A stretch of DNA of 64,000 nucleotides from Pyropia haitanensis (lineage: Eukaryota > Rhodophyta > Bangiophyceae > Bangiales > Bangiaceae), in assembly GCA_008729055.1 (NCBI GenBank), contig SDUX01000005.1:856801-920800 (forward strand), in the 5' to 3' direction. Under the pieces are notes generated by a model that saw nothing but the letters and a program-made list of their open reading frames with translations, ran no database searches and was not told the origin of the DNA. Positions 1-10,319 of this stretch are shown here, piece after piece (the first letter of the stretch is position 1; the number at the start of each line of letters is the position of its first letter). A program made the translations under genes and the position numbers.

Positions 1-1402
1 TGTCGCTGGTGGCGGCGCCGCGCGGGCCGGCACAGCTGGGCGCGGCGGCGGCACTGGGGTGCCGCCGCCGCACGCCGGGCTGGCCCCGCTCTAGCCGGGG
101 CTGCACCGATCCGACGGGGCGGCGCGCTCTCGCTGCACGCTTTTTTTTTTTACATGCTCCCATGGTTTTTCCATCGCTGCCGCCCCGTCTTTGGGCGGCA
201 TCCGTTGCGGCAGCTTTGAGGTGGGGGGCCCGCGGCGGCGGCAGCGGAGGCGGTGGCGGCGGCAGTGGCGGCGGCGGTGGTGGCGGCGGGGGCGGCCTTG
301 GCGGCGGCGGCGGCGGGCGTGTGGGCGGTGCTGTGGGCGGAGGCTGTGGAGCAGCTTGCACTGACGCCAACGCCGACCGCGCTGCGGCGCGTTGTGGCGG
401 CGAAGGCAGCGGAGACGGGGCGTTGGCAGTGTAGGCAGTGCGCCTCTGGAGGCGTGGGCGGCGGCGGGAGGGGGCGACGCGTAGGAGGTGTTGGGGGCGG
501 GGCGGGGCGCGGCGCCGCCCGGCGCGGCGCGGCCCGTTGCGGATGCGGAGACGGCCTATGCGGCCACCGCCACGGTGGTCGGGCCGCGGCTGTGATGGGC
601 GCTGTTGCGGTTGACGACCGCCGCCGCGCAGGTCACACCGTGGGGGGGAATCGAAGGGGGAGTGGGAGGGCGCCCCGACCACCGCCGCAGACGGTGGCGG
701 CGGCGGCGGCGGCTACAAGCGGAGAGAGATTGCCAGCGGTGGCGCCCGCCGCCACCGCGCGCTGACCCCGTGCTCGTTCGCGCTCGCCGGCGAGCTTGCT
801 GTCCTGGCCGCCACAACCACCTTTATGGAGGCGCCCAGGGGCCGCCTCCGTCTCGCTTTCAATCAACCACCTGCGCGGCGCTGTCGAGGGTTCTGGTGTT
901 CATGGCGCGCTTGCCAGGAGACGCGGAAGAAGGCTCTGGGGACGTGAAGTGCCGTCCCGCGATGGGCGTGCTCGCGGCGTCGAAGGCGGTTGGGTTGGGC
1001 GCTGGCGGCGCGCCCCCGCGAATTCCTGTTGTGGCCTGCCAGGCGAGCGACGCACTGGCCGAGGCAGCGCTGGACTTGAGGGTGCGTGCGTGGCCAGCTG
1101 TGGCGTGTTAATCGGCGCGGTGCTGTCGAGCGACCTGGAGGCGGAGGGGTGAGGGTGCGGCCATCGGCCGCGGCGGCCGTGGCGGCGCCAGCTACATCGT
1201 CAAGTTTGTCCATGCGCTTGAGGGCTCTGACAGTGTTGGGTCAGCCACTTGGTAGCACGCGGGCGGCGGCGGCGGCGGCGGCGGTGGATGCGGTGATGGG
1301 AGGGGTAGAGGGAGGGGGAGGGGGAGAGGGAGGTGAAGGGGAAGGGGGGGAGGGGAAGGGGGAGGGAGGGGCGGTGGGGCAGGGAGGGGGGAAGGAGCCG
1401 GC

Positions 1403-1541
1403 GATGGGGCTCCTCCGCCGTCGGCCTGTTCAGCCTCACTCCAAATGGCGGGCGCTGGCGGCTCGCGCGCGGCGGCGTTGCGGACCACCCAACGTTTAGT
1501 GGCGTGCGGTGCGGGCCGCCGGCCGCGCCGGCGCGGACACA
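1403..1541 (+). pseudogene. Fragment of the TFIIIC subunit 1-like gene, copy 1
   Basis: About 140 bp match the reverse complement of 29798-29937, inside the TFIIIC-like gene, with roughly eight substitutions and one 3-bp deletion. In the gene this part encodes a segment with the motifs SLTPDGGRW and ADHPTFSG. Here the same peptide survives with a few changes (SLTPNGGRW), but a G-rich low-complexity stretch precedes it and the match stops at 1541. It is a displaced gene fragment rather than a functional exon. Confidence 0.85.
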
Positions 1542-2085
1542 AGCGGCACAGTAGTGGTCGGCGGCCGACGGGTGGCGTCGCGGCCGACGGCATGATGGCG
1601 TCAGACGGCGGCATGTCGGACGACAGCGGCATGCCGGCCGACGGCGGCACGCCAGCTGATGGGGTGGCCCACGGCAGCGGGGCGACCCGCAGAGGCCGGG
1701 TGCCCCACGGTGGCAGAGTGGCGCACAAAGGTGGGGTGGCCCGCGGGGGCGGGGTTGATCGTGGCGGCGGGATGGCCCGCAGTGGCGCGGTTGCCCGCCG
1801 TGGCGTGGCAGCCGACGGTGGCGAGGTGGCCGGCCGTGACCGGGTGACCCGAGGTGGCGTGAAAGCCGGCGGCAACGGGAAGCCCGGCGACGAAGAGGAG
1901 CCGGCCGCGACAAGGAGCCGGCGACGGCGGGGAGGCCGGCGGCGAAGGGAAGCGCGGCGGTCACGGGGAGCCCGACGGCGACAGGGAGCCGTCGGCGTTG
2001 GGGAGCCCGGTGAAGACGGGGAGCGGGCGAGAGCGGGGAGGTCGGCGGCGATGGGAACGACGCGGACGATGAAGCGGGCGCGGAT

Positions 2086-2309
2086 GACGGGGAGCCCGTG
2101 GCCGACGGGGAGCCCGTGGCCGACGGGGAGCCCGTGGCCGACGGGGAGGCCGTAGCCGACGGGGAGCCCGTGGCCGACGGGGAGGCCATAGCCGACGGGG
2201 AGCCTGTGGCCGACGGGGAGCCCGTGGCCGACGGGGAGCCCGTGGCCGACGGGGAGCCTGTGGCCGACGGGAAGCCTGTGACCGACGGGAAGCCTGTGAC
2301 CGACGGGGT
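2086..2309 (+). repeat. 18-bp minisatellite, copy 1
   Basis: About 12 tandem units of GACGGGGAGCCCGTGGCC, with variants at a few positions (CCC/CCT/GCC, GTGGCC/ATAGCC/GTGACC). The unit is a multiple of three, so it is open in several frames and would give hexapeptide repeats such as DGEPVA (+). No recognisable protein surrounds it. The flanking 1560-2085 shows a looser GC-rich periodicity of the same kind. Confidence 0.9.
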
Positions 2310-3486
2310 GCACTCAGCGGACGGGGTGCCGTCGGCGTCGCCATCAGGCAGATGGCGTCGCGAGGCCGGTCGGTGCAAGCGGCGGGTGCACCTGTCGGGC
2401 GCCTGACGGGGAGTGTTGGAATGGGGAACTATTCCCTGAGGACTGCGGGACCCCATTCCCTGTTCATGCGCCCGCAGCTGCTTCCACTCCGGCAGGTGTC
2501 GTGGTGACGCAGTGGCTTGACCGTGGGGTGAAGGGGGGGCGCCGATGCGGTACGGCGCCGGACGACTGATGCGCTGGGCGCGACAGCGCGCGGTGGCTGG
2601 TGGCGGTGGCGTCGGCGGATGGTCCCCGAAAGGGGGAGGTGGGTGAATTGGAGCGCTTGCGGCTCGAGTGCGGGCGTGGGACGTGCGGGGTGCGTGCGGG
2701 GAGACAGGGGAGGCGCGGCCCTGCCGGTCGGGGCGCGCGGCGGGTGCGGGCACGCGGGTGTGCGGGGCGTGCGGGGGAGAGGGGCTAAGTGAGGACCGGG
2801 GGGGGAGCTATAAGAGGGGGACGGCTCCGTGCCGGGAGGGGGTAGGAAGCAACACGAGCGACTTTACCACCATCCACGGGGTCCCTACACAGGGGGGCTG
2901 CCATGGGAGGGGGACGGGCATGATGCCCGGTGCGTTCCACCAACAGCCGCCGCCGCCGCCGCCGCGGCCGCCACACCAGTCGCCACCGGCGGCCGCGTCG
3001 GCGGCCGCCGCGGGCGGTACCGCCAGCAGCGGCGCCCGCCACAGCGGCCCGAGCGTCTGCGCCAGCAGCAACCCGAGGCCGTCGTGCGCCGCCGAAAAGG
3101 CCACCCGCCCGCCACCCGCCCCGTCGCCGCCACCACCACCACCACCACCACTACCACCACCACCACCACCACCACCATCCCCACCCCCAGCACCCTCCAC
3201 CGCGGCGGGAGAGGCCGCGGCGCCGCCCACCGACGCGCGGCGAGCGGGGGCGGACGGCAGGGCGGCGCGGCCCGCGGCAAACGGCGGCAGGCCCGCCCAG
3301 CCGTCCGCGGCGGCGCCCCCCCAGCTTGGCGTGTACCTCGCCCCCCCCCCCCCCCTTCTATACGCGGCACTCCCCCCCGGGGGCGGCAGCCCCCCCCCCC
3401 CCCCCCCCCCCCCACCCCCCCCAGCCGTCGCCGCCGCCGCCGACGCGGCGGCCGCGACGGCGGCGGCGCGTGACAGGAGCCCCCCC
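2310..3486. other. GC-rich low-complexity sequence, no supported gene (equivalent 10320-11493)
   Basis: Contains a TATA-like TATAAGAG at 2810-2817 on the plus strand, CCA/CCG triplet runs near 3130-3180 and long C runs near 3345-3420. The runs differ in length between the two duplication copies. Open frames exist in all directions but none resembles a known protein. Confidence 0.6.
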
Positions 3487-4525
3487 CCATGGCGAGCAGG
3501 TCGAGAAGGTCCCCATCCCCGAGAAAGTAAAACCGCGCGTATGCCGACCGCTGGCGCTCGAGGTACGCGCCGAGCGCACTCGTGATGCGGCCAAACGTGG
3601 CGGCAAGGTCGGCCAACTCGGCCGCCGCCGCCGGCACCGCCGGCCCCACCGCCGCCTCGGCCACCGCGTCACCGTTTCCGCCGCTGCTCGCGGGCACGCC
3701 GAGGAGCGCCTCGACAATGCCCGGCGCGGCCACCGCGGGCGTCGACAGCGCCGCCAGGCGCGTCTCGACGCACACAAACGCGCGCGCCTCTGCGGCCACG
3801 TGGCCACGCACCCCCCCCCCCCCGACGCCGCCGCGCGGGGTGACGGCGTCCGCGTCGCCGCCCCCCGAGCCGACGCCCCCAAAGAGTGGCCACAGCCCCA
3901 GCGACGCGGCCTGGACCCCCCCCAGGGCGTCGAGGCACTCGCGCAGCACCGCGAGCCGCCGCGCCCAGTCGCCACGCTCGGCCTCGACGGGCGCCGAGTG
4001 GCGGGAGGCCGCCATGGTCGACAGCAACGCGCCCGCCTCGACCGCCTCTTCCGCCGCCGCCGCCGAGCCACGCAGCAGCAGCACCCCGCCGCCGCCGGCG
4101 ACCGCCGCGGCGGCACTGGCAGGCGGCGCACCCCCCCCCGCGGCCGCAGCGGCGACGGCGGCCGCAGCGGCGGGCGCCCCGTCGGGCGGCGGGGCGGGCA
4201 CCCACCGCAGCCGCCGCCGCCGCCACGAGCGCACCAGCTTGACCAGGTACGCGCGCACCGCCGCCTCCCCCGCCGCGGCAGCGGCCATCTCGGCAATCAC
4301 CTCCGCGTGCGCCGCCACGTCGGTCGCCCAGAGCGTCGCGAGAGGGATGGCCGGCAGCTCCGTCGGCGGCGACCACCCGCCGCCCTGCCCGCCGACCGCC
4401 GCCGCGTCGGTAGGCCGCCGCGACGACGCAGGCGGCGATGCCCGCAGCGCCGAGCACCCGCGGCCGTCGCGGCGGAGAGCCGCCCAGTGGGCGCAGGACG
4501 ACCACCCGCACGCCGCCGGGCGCAT
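3487..4525 (-). pseudogene. Dynein heavy chain linker-like fragment, copy 1
   Basis: An ATG-initiated frame of about 345 codons before it runs into poly-G. Seen: residues ~57-110 (PLATLW... then AAYLVKL-type spacing), an LLRG turn, MAASRHSAPVEAE (Met at residue 171) followed by WARRLAVL, LWPLFGG, then AYLERQRSAYARFYFLG (RFYFL at ~330-334) and DLLDLLA. Known: this order matches the DHC_N2 linker of dynein heavy chains, where the YLE-KR--FPRFYFL--DDLL signature precedes the motor ring; the form is closest to cytoplasmic dynein. No AAA P-loop module follows toward lower coordinates and no tail domain precedes it, so it is an isolated piece. Stop codons are rare at this GC, so an open frame does not prove it is translated. 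The match was recognised by eye. Confidence 0.65.
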
Positions 4526-5536
4526 CGGCCGCGTGGGCCGCGGCGGCGGGGGTGGGGGCGGCGGCGGGGTTTCGGAGTGCGCTCCGTGGGCGGAATGGGT
4601 CGCGTAGTGGCAATGGCGAGAGGTGTCTCAACCAGCCGAAGCAGCGCAGCTGGGCGTTGTCTACGTGGCGCTTGGTCGATTCGGGTGAGCTGCGCGCTCC
4701 CAGGAACCGCAAAGAGCGGAGATTTTCGTTGGGGAGAGTTCGAGGCCTTCCATTGGCCGACGGGCTGGTCCCGCACGAGGCAAACCAAGTGTTGCCAAGA
4801 CAACTGTGGTTCGCGCTCCTGTGCCGTTCTTCAGCAACCAGCCATACGAGACGGTGGAGCGCCCTTGCGGATGTGTACTGTACGAACGTCACACGAGGGT
4901 CGTCGTCTGTCGAGAACCAATGAGCGAGCCGCCATACAGGACGCGGGGACGTCTCCTCCCGAGCGAGGCCCGTGGTCGCGGCGGCCGCGGCCACGCTGTC
5001 GGAAATAGGGGCGATGCCTCTCCGCCGCATCCGTCCGCACGAGCCGCCGTCGTCCACTCCGATCCGGGGGCGGGGTCCCGCCCGACCGCGGCGGCCCCCC
5101 TACTGTCAGGCGGGCGGGGGCCCGGCGGCGCGCGCCTCGGACCCGGCGTATGGCGGACCCACCGGCGCGCTGCCGCGGACACCCCATTCCGGGCAGGCAC
5201 CATCCATACGCAGTGACAGAAGGAGGGGGCGGACGGGGGGGGGGGGCGCTAATACCGACACCCCCCCACCGACGCCGCCACCATCGCACGGCCGGCGGTG
5301 CTGCCAGAAAGCTCGCGGCGGGCGGGCGGCCGCGGCGGCGGCGCGCCGCCGCCGCCGCCGAGGCGTGGCGCGACCCGCCCAGCGGTGCGTGAGCGTCGGT
5401 GCATGGAGGTCTCCACGCACCGCTGGGCCCTCCAGGGAGGTGCGCGACGCTCTTGGCGCGCCCGGCCCGCTGGCTTGAGGGCAGCGGCACGGGGCGGTGT
5501 GTCGGGAGGGAGGACGGAAAAAAGGGGCGGCGCAGT

Positions 5537-5544
5537 GATAAAAG
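5537..5544 (+). promoter_or_regulatory. TATA-like element upstream of the serine hydrolase, copy 1
   Basis: GATAAAAG in otherwise GC-rich sequence, about 210 bp before the chosen ATG at 5754. It is duplicated at 15993-16000. Position and A/T content suggest a core promoter; there is no direct evidence. Confidence 0.3.
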
Positions 5545-5753
5545 AGAGCGTGCCACGGTGCGAGCAGCCACCGTCCCGCCGCGCACTCAACCCCATCCCA
5601 CCCCACCCCGCTCCAACCGCCCCCACACAGCCATCGGCCCCCGGTGGCCGCCCTTCCCCTCGTCGCCAACCGCGAGAGGCCCGCCGCCACCCCCATCCAT
5701 CGCCCTCCACTCCCCTCACCCACCACTCCACCGGCTGCGCGGTCATCGCGACC

Positions 5754-7799
5754 ATGGCGCCTGTCGGATCCGCGGCGAAGAACCCTGGTCGGGGGCTGCG
5801 GCGCGCGGCGGCCGCGGCTGTCGCCGTTGCCGCCGCCGCCGCGATCGCCAGCGCGTCGCCACCGACCGCCGCCCGCTTCCTCAACGCCATTGACGCGTCG
5901 GCGGCGGCGGCGGCGGCCGCGACCCCCCGCGGCGGCGGTGGCCCCTTCCTCGACGCCCTCGCTGTCGCACACCGGCCGGCGGTGGAGGCCACCCCCGCCG
6001 CGCAGACGGCGGCGGCCGCTGCTGTCGCGCGCAGCGTGGCTGGTCCGGCGGCGACGGCCGCCGCCAAGGACCTTGCTGGCCCCATCGAGGAGATACTGGC
6101 GGCGCCGCTGGCGGAAATCGGCGGGGGCGTCTCGTACGCGGTTGACCGGGACGGGGTCACCGTCGCGGCGGGCTCGCTCGGCGAGGCGAGCGTGGAGCTG
6201 GGCGCGGCCATGACTGCCGCGACCCGCACGGACGTGGCGTCGGTCTCCAAGCAGTTCACTGCGTTCCTGCTCTACTGGCTGGACGACCGCGGCAACCTGA
6301 GCCTGGACGACGACGTGCGGACGCACGTGCCCGAGCTGCCCCGCTTTGTTGGCGGCACGGTCACGCTGCGCCACATGGTGCACCACGTCAGTGGCCTGCT
6401 CGACTGCTTCACGCCCGTCTCCCTCTCGAGGGGGGGCATCGATGACAGCCTCCCGCGGCCGGCGCTGCTCGCGTCCATCGCCCGGCAGAGGCGCCTCCGC
6501 TTCCCGCCGGGCAGCAAATGGGAGTACAGCAACACCAACTACGTACTCGCCGGGCTGGTGGCGGAGCGCGTCAGTGGCAAGCCGCTGGCCCGGCTGCTGC
6601 GCGACGTGATTTTTGCGCCTTTGGGCATGGACGCCACCGACGTATACGACTCACCGGCGCGCGTGTACCCGGCGCTCGCGACGAGCTACGCCGGCAACAT
6701 CAGTGAGGCCCCCGTGCCGGGTGGGCGTCTGCGCGTGACGCGGGTGCGGGCGTCCCGCCGCATGACCGCGATTGGCACGTCGGGCATCGTCAGCACGCCG
6801 GCAGACCTTCTGCGGTGGGCCGCCAACTTTCGCAACAACACCCTCGGTGGCGGTCGGCCGCTGGTGCAGGCCATGGAAACTCCTTTCGTGCTGCGCGCCG
6901 CGAACGGCACCGCCCTGCCTGTGGACTACGCGTCCGCGGGGGGGTACGGCGGCGGCCTGTACGTCCTCGACGTGCCCGTCAACGACTCAACCACCGTGCG
7001 GGTGATCCACCACGGAGGCGTCATCAGCGGCTACCGTTCCATGCTGCTGCGCGTCCCCGACGCGGGGCTGACGGTGGTCCTACAGGCAACCTCTTCGGCG
7101 TTTTCCAAGACCTTTTCCCTCGCCGCCCGCATTGCCGTGATGGCCGCCCCCGACGTGCTTGGCGGCGGGGGGGGGGGCGCCGACGAGCCCGAGCCGACTG
7201 CTGCCGAAGCCACCCCTGACGCCACCGACGTGCCAGTGAACACTCCGGCCCCGGTCGCACCGGTCGCGGTGTCTCGCAAGGCGCTGGAAGCCGCGGCGGG
7301 GGTGTGGACATTGGATGGGGTGACGGGCGCCTCCGCCACGTTTGAGGTGCGCCTCTACTCTCACTACGTAGCTATTTGGAGCCCCGCCCGTGAGGACCAT
7401 TGGTCACAGGCAGCATGCGATGTAGAAGCCTATTTTTGGATGCTGGACACGGAAGGAGGACCACTGTGTTTCTCTCGATGCCACCCCTTTTCCCAGCGCG
7501 CCAAACGTGGCGAGCGCAGGAGTGTGCCACACGGCCCCTCCACAATCGCACAACGCCACGTCGCCACAGCGCCCCCGCCGCCGTGTGGCAACGCGACCCC
7601 AGCGCCGCCCGCCACCCGCCACGACCCCCACATCGTCGTCGACGTCACCACCCACGTCGCGACTGCCGCCCCCCCCACCATGCACACCACCACCGCCGCG
7701 CACCGCCGTCACGCACCATCATGCGCGCGCCTGGCTGTACCTACGGTCAGGGGGAGGCGGCGGCGGCGGCGGCGGCGCCGCCACCGACGGCGGCGATAA
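5754..7799 (+). CDS. Secreted serine hydrolase (beta-lactamase/esterase family), copy 1, C-terminally truncated and fused
   Basis: A serine hydrolase of the class C beta-lactamase/penicillin-binding-protein-like fold (PF00144 type). The start is the ATG in a GACCATGG context; it begins a basic, then Ala/Val-rich leader of ~40 residues that reads as a signal peptide. Catalytic motifs: S163-V-S-K166 (SxxK), Y258-S-N and H419-H-G-G, the right order and spacing for this family. Native sequence ends near residue 532 at the duplication breakpoint (7351). The last ~149 residues are read from unrelated sequence and end in an Arg run, so the normal C-terminal ~220 residues are missing. The G tract at 7167-7177 has 11 G and keeps the frame. 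The substrate cannot be inferred; eukaryotic members are peptidases, esterases or inactive relatives rather than antibiotic-resistance enzymes. Confidence 0.85.
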   Translation: MAPVGSAAKNPGRGLRRAAAAAVAVAAAAAIASASPPTAARFLNAIDASAAAAAAATPRGGGGPFLDALAVAHRPAVEATPAAQTAAAAAVARSVAGPAATAAAKDLAGPIEEILAAPLAEIGGGVSYAVDRDGVTVAAGSLGEASVELGAAMTAATRTDVASVSKQFTAFLLYWLDDRGNLSLDDDVRTHVPELPRFVGGTVTLRHMVHHVSGLLDCFTPVSLSRGGIDDSLPRPALLASIARQRRLRFPPGSKWEYSNTNYVLAGLVAERVSGKPLARLLRDVIFAPLGMDATDVYDSPARVYPALATSYAGNISEAPVPGGRLRVTRVRASRRMTAIGTSGIVSTPADLLRWAANFRNNTLGGGRPLVQAMETPFVLRAANGTALPVDYASAGGYGGGLYVLDVPVNDSTTVRVIHHGGVISGYRSMLLRVPDAGLTVVLQATSSAFSKTFSLAARIAVMAAPDVLGGGGGGADEPEPTAAEATPDATDVPVNTPAPVAPVAVSRKALEAAAGVWTLDGVTGASATFEVRLYSHYVAIWSPAREDHWSQAACDVEAYFWMLDTEGGPLCFSRCHPFSQRAKRGERRSVPHGPSTIAQRHVATAPPPPCGNATPAPPATRHDPHIVVDVTTHVATAAPPTMHTTTAAHRRHAPSCARLAVPTVRGRRRRRRRRRHRRRR

Positions 7800-8010
7800 G
7801 GGTAGCGGCGTCGGCGGGCTGCCGACGCTGTGCACGACGGCTGCGGGGGGGCGGGCAGCCACCACGGCTGCTGACGGCATTCCACTGCTGGCGGCGGCGG
7901 CCGTCCCCGCGGCGGGCGGCCACCCGCCTGTAGCTACCGCGCCGGCGGCAGGGTATGGGTGGGGGGCGGCGGCGGCGGCAGCGGCGGCGGCACGTTTGTG
8001 GCGCCGGAGG
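7352..8010. other. Spacer between duplication copies
   Basis: Starts at the breakpoint inside the hydrolase. The first ~170 bp are less GC-rich than the flanks (stretches such as GTAGCTATTTGGAGC), followed by CCA/CCG-rich and GGC-rich triplet sequence. No gene seen. If the duplication is a simple tandem, this is the left end of the unit and should recur just left of the window. Confidence 0.6.
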
Positions 8011-9412
8011 TGTCGCTGGTGGCGGCGCCGCGCGGGCCGGCACAGCTGGGCGCGGCGGCGGCACTGGGGTGCCGCCGCCGCACGCCGGGCTGGCCCCGCT
8101 CTAGCCGGGGCTGCACCGATCCGACGGGGCGGCGCGCTCTCGCTGCACGCTTTTTTTTTTTACATGCTCCCATGGTTTTTCCATCGCTGCCGCCCCGTCT
8201 TTGGGCGGCATCCGTTGCGGCAGCTTTGAGGTGGGGGGCCCGCGGCGGCGGCAGCGGAGGCGGTGGCGGCGGCAGTGGCGGCGGCGGTGGTGGCGGCGGG
8301 GGCGGCCTTGGCGGCGGCGGCGGCGGGCGTGTGGGCGGTGCTGTGGGCGGAGGCTGTGGAGCAGCTTGCACTGACGCCAACGCCGACCGCGCTGCGGCGC
8401 GTTGTGGCGGCGAAGGCAGCGGAGACGGGGCGTTGGCAGTGTAGGCAGTGCGCCTCTGGAGGCGTGGGCGGCGGCGGGAGGGGGCGACGCGTAGGAGGTG
8501 TTGGGGGCGGGGCGGGGCGCGGCGCCGCCCGGCGCGGCGCGGCCCGTTGCGGATGCGGAGACGGCCTATGCGGCCACCGCCACGGTGGTCGGGCCGCGGC
8601 TGTGATGGGCGCTGTTGCGGTTGACGACCGCCGCCGCGCAGGTCACACCGTGGGGGGGAATCGAAGGGGGAGTGGGAGGGCGCCCCGACCACCGCCGCAG
8701 ACGGTGGCGGCGGCGGCGGCGGCTACAAGCGGAGAGAGATTGCCAGCGGTGGCGCCCGCCGCCACCGCGCGCTGACCCCGTGCTCGTTCGCGCTCGCCGG
8801 CGAGCTTGCTGTCCTGGCCGCCACAACCACCTTTATGGAGGCGCCCAGGGGCCGCCTCCGTCTCGCTTTCAATCAACCACCTGCGCGGCGCTGTCGAGGG
8901 TTCTGGTGTTCATGGCGCGCTTGCCAGGAGACGCGGAAGAAGGCTCTGGGGACGTGAAGTGCCGTCCCGCGATGGGCGTGCTCGCGGCGTCGAAGGCGGT
9001 TGGGTTGGGCGCTGGCGGCGCGCCCCCGCGAATTCCTGTTGTGGCCTGCCAGGCGAGCGACGCACTGGCCGAGGCAGCGCTGGACTTGAGGGTGCGTGCG
9101 TGGCCAGCTGTGGCGTGTTAATCGGCGCGGTGCTGTCGAGCGACCTGGAGGCGGAGGGGTGAGGGTGCGGCCATCGGCCGCGGCGGCCGTGGCGGCGCCA
9201 GCTACATCGTCAAGTTTGTCCATGCGCTTGAGGGCTCTGACAGTGTTGGGTCAGCCACTTGGTAGCACGCGGGCGGCGGCGGCGGCGGCGGCGGTGGATG
9301 CGGTGATGGGAGGGGTAGAGGGAGGGGGAGGGGGAGAGGGAGGTGAAGGGGAAGGGGGGGAGGGGAAGGGGGAGGGAGGGGCGGTGGGGCAGGGAGGGGG
9401 GAAGGAGCCGGC

Positions 9413-9551
9413 GATGGGGCTCCTCCGCCGTCGGCCTGTTCAGCCTCACTCCAAATGGCGGGCGCTGGCGGCTCGCGCGCGGCGGCGTTGCGGACCACCC
9501 AACGTTTAGTGGCGTGCGGTGCGGGCCGCCGGCCGCGCCGGCGCGGACACA
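9413..9551 (+). pseudogene. Fragment of the TFIIIC subunit 1-like gene, copy 2
   Basis: Same fragment as at 1403-1541, in the second copy of the tandem duplication. It is identical to the first, so the fragment was present before the duplication. Confidence 0.85.
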
Positions 9552-10095
9552 AGCGGCACAGTAGTGGTCGGCGGCCGACGGGTGGCGTCGCGGCCGACGG
9601 CATGATGGCGTCAGACGGCGGCATGTCGGACGACAGCGGCATGCCGGCCGACGGCGGCACGCCAGCTGATGGGGTGGCCCACGGCAGCGGGGCGACCCGC
9701 AGAGGCCGGGTGCCCCACGGTGGCAGAGTGGCGCACAAAGGTGGGGTGGCCCGCGGGGGCGGGGTTGATCGTGGCGGCGGGATGGCCCGCAGTGGCGCGG
9801 TTGCCCGCCGTGGCGTGGCAGCCGACGGTGGCGAGGTGGCCGGCCGTGACCGGGTGACCCGAGGTGGCGTGAAAGCCGGCGGCAACGGGAAGCCCGGCGA
9901 CGAAGAGGAGCCGGCCGCGACAAGGAGCCGGCGACGGCGGGGAGGCCGGCGGCGAAGGGAAGCGCGGCGGTCACGGGGAGCCCGACGGCGACAGGGAGCC
10001 GTCGGCGTTGGGGAGCCCGGTGAAGACGGGGAGCGGGCGAGAGCGGGGAGGTCGGCGGCGATGGGAACGACGCGGACGATGAAGCGGGCGCGGAT

Positions 10096-10319
10096 GACGG
10101 GGAGCCCGTGGCCGACGGGGAGCCCGTGGCCGACGGGGAGCCCGTGGCCGACGGGGAGGCCGTAGCCGACGGGGAGCCCGTGGCCGACGGGGAGGCCATA
10201 GCCGACGGGGAGCCTGTGGCCGACGGGGAGCCCGTGGCCGACGGGGAGCCCGTGGCCGACGGGGAGCCTGTGGCCGACGGGAAGCCTGTGACCGACGGGA
10301 AGCCTGTGACCGACGGGGT
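10096..10319 (+). repeat. 18-bp minisatellite, copy 2
   Basis: The same array as at 2086-2309 in the second duplication copy. The unit order appears unchanged, which supports a recent duplication, since such arrays normally vary fast. Confidence 0.9.

Larger units (their letters stand above)
1..7351 (+). repeat. Tandem segmental duplication, copy 1 (continues left of the window)
   Basis: Nearly identical to 8011-17806. The offset is 8010 up to about 3380, then 8007 after a shorter poly-C tract in copy 2, then 10456 beyond the 2.45-kb insertion. Identity stops abruptly after 7351 (equivalent to 17806), inside the serine hydrolase gene. Base 1 is already inside the repeat, so the left end lies outside. 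The simplest reading is a head-to-tail duplication whose unit starts at 7352; the bases just left of the window should then match 7352-8010. Differences seen are mainly homopolymer lengths, which implies a recent event or an assembly effect. Confidence 0.95.

Noticed and set aside
151..161. Poly-T run as a Pol III terminator
   Set aside because: No A box, B box or tRNA-like fold precedes it on either strand.
1150..1236. Short plus-strand frame ending KFVHALEGSDSVGSATW as an exon
   Set aside because: It looks protein-like and follows a GTGAGG donor-like site, but no linked exon or known family supports it.
1192..2753. Long minus-strand open frames (373 and 517 codons) across the minisatellite
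   Set aside because: They are products of the 18-bp repeat and of rare stop codons at this GC; the peptides are simple-sequence and match no family.
5249..6259. Minus-strand frames over the serine hydrolase
   Set aside because: Shadow of the plus-strand gene, whose SxxK, YSN and HHGG motifs are clear.
5754..7351. Antibiotic-resistance beta-lactamase
   Set aside because: Only the fold and general catalytic motifs are shared; a eukaryotic secreted hydrolase with a long C-terminal region is not evidence of drug resistance.
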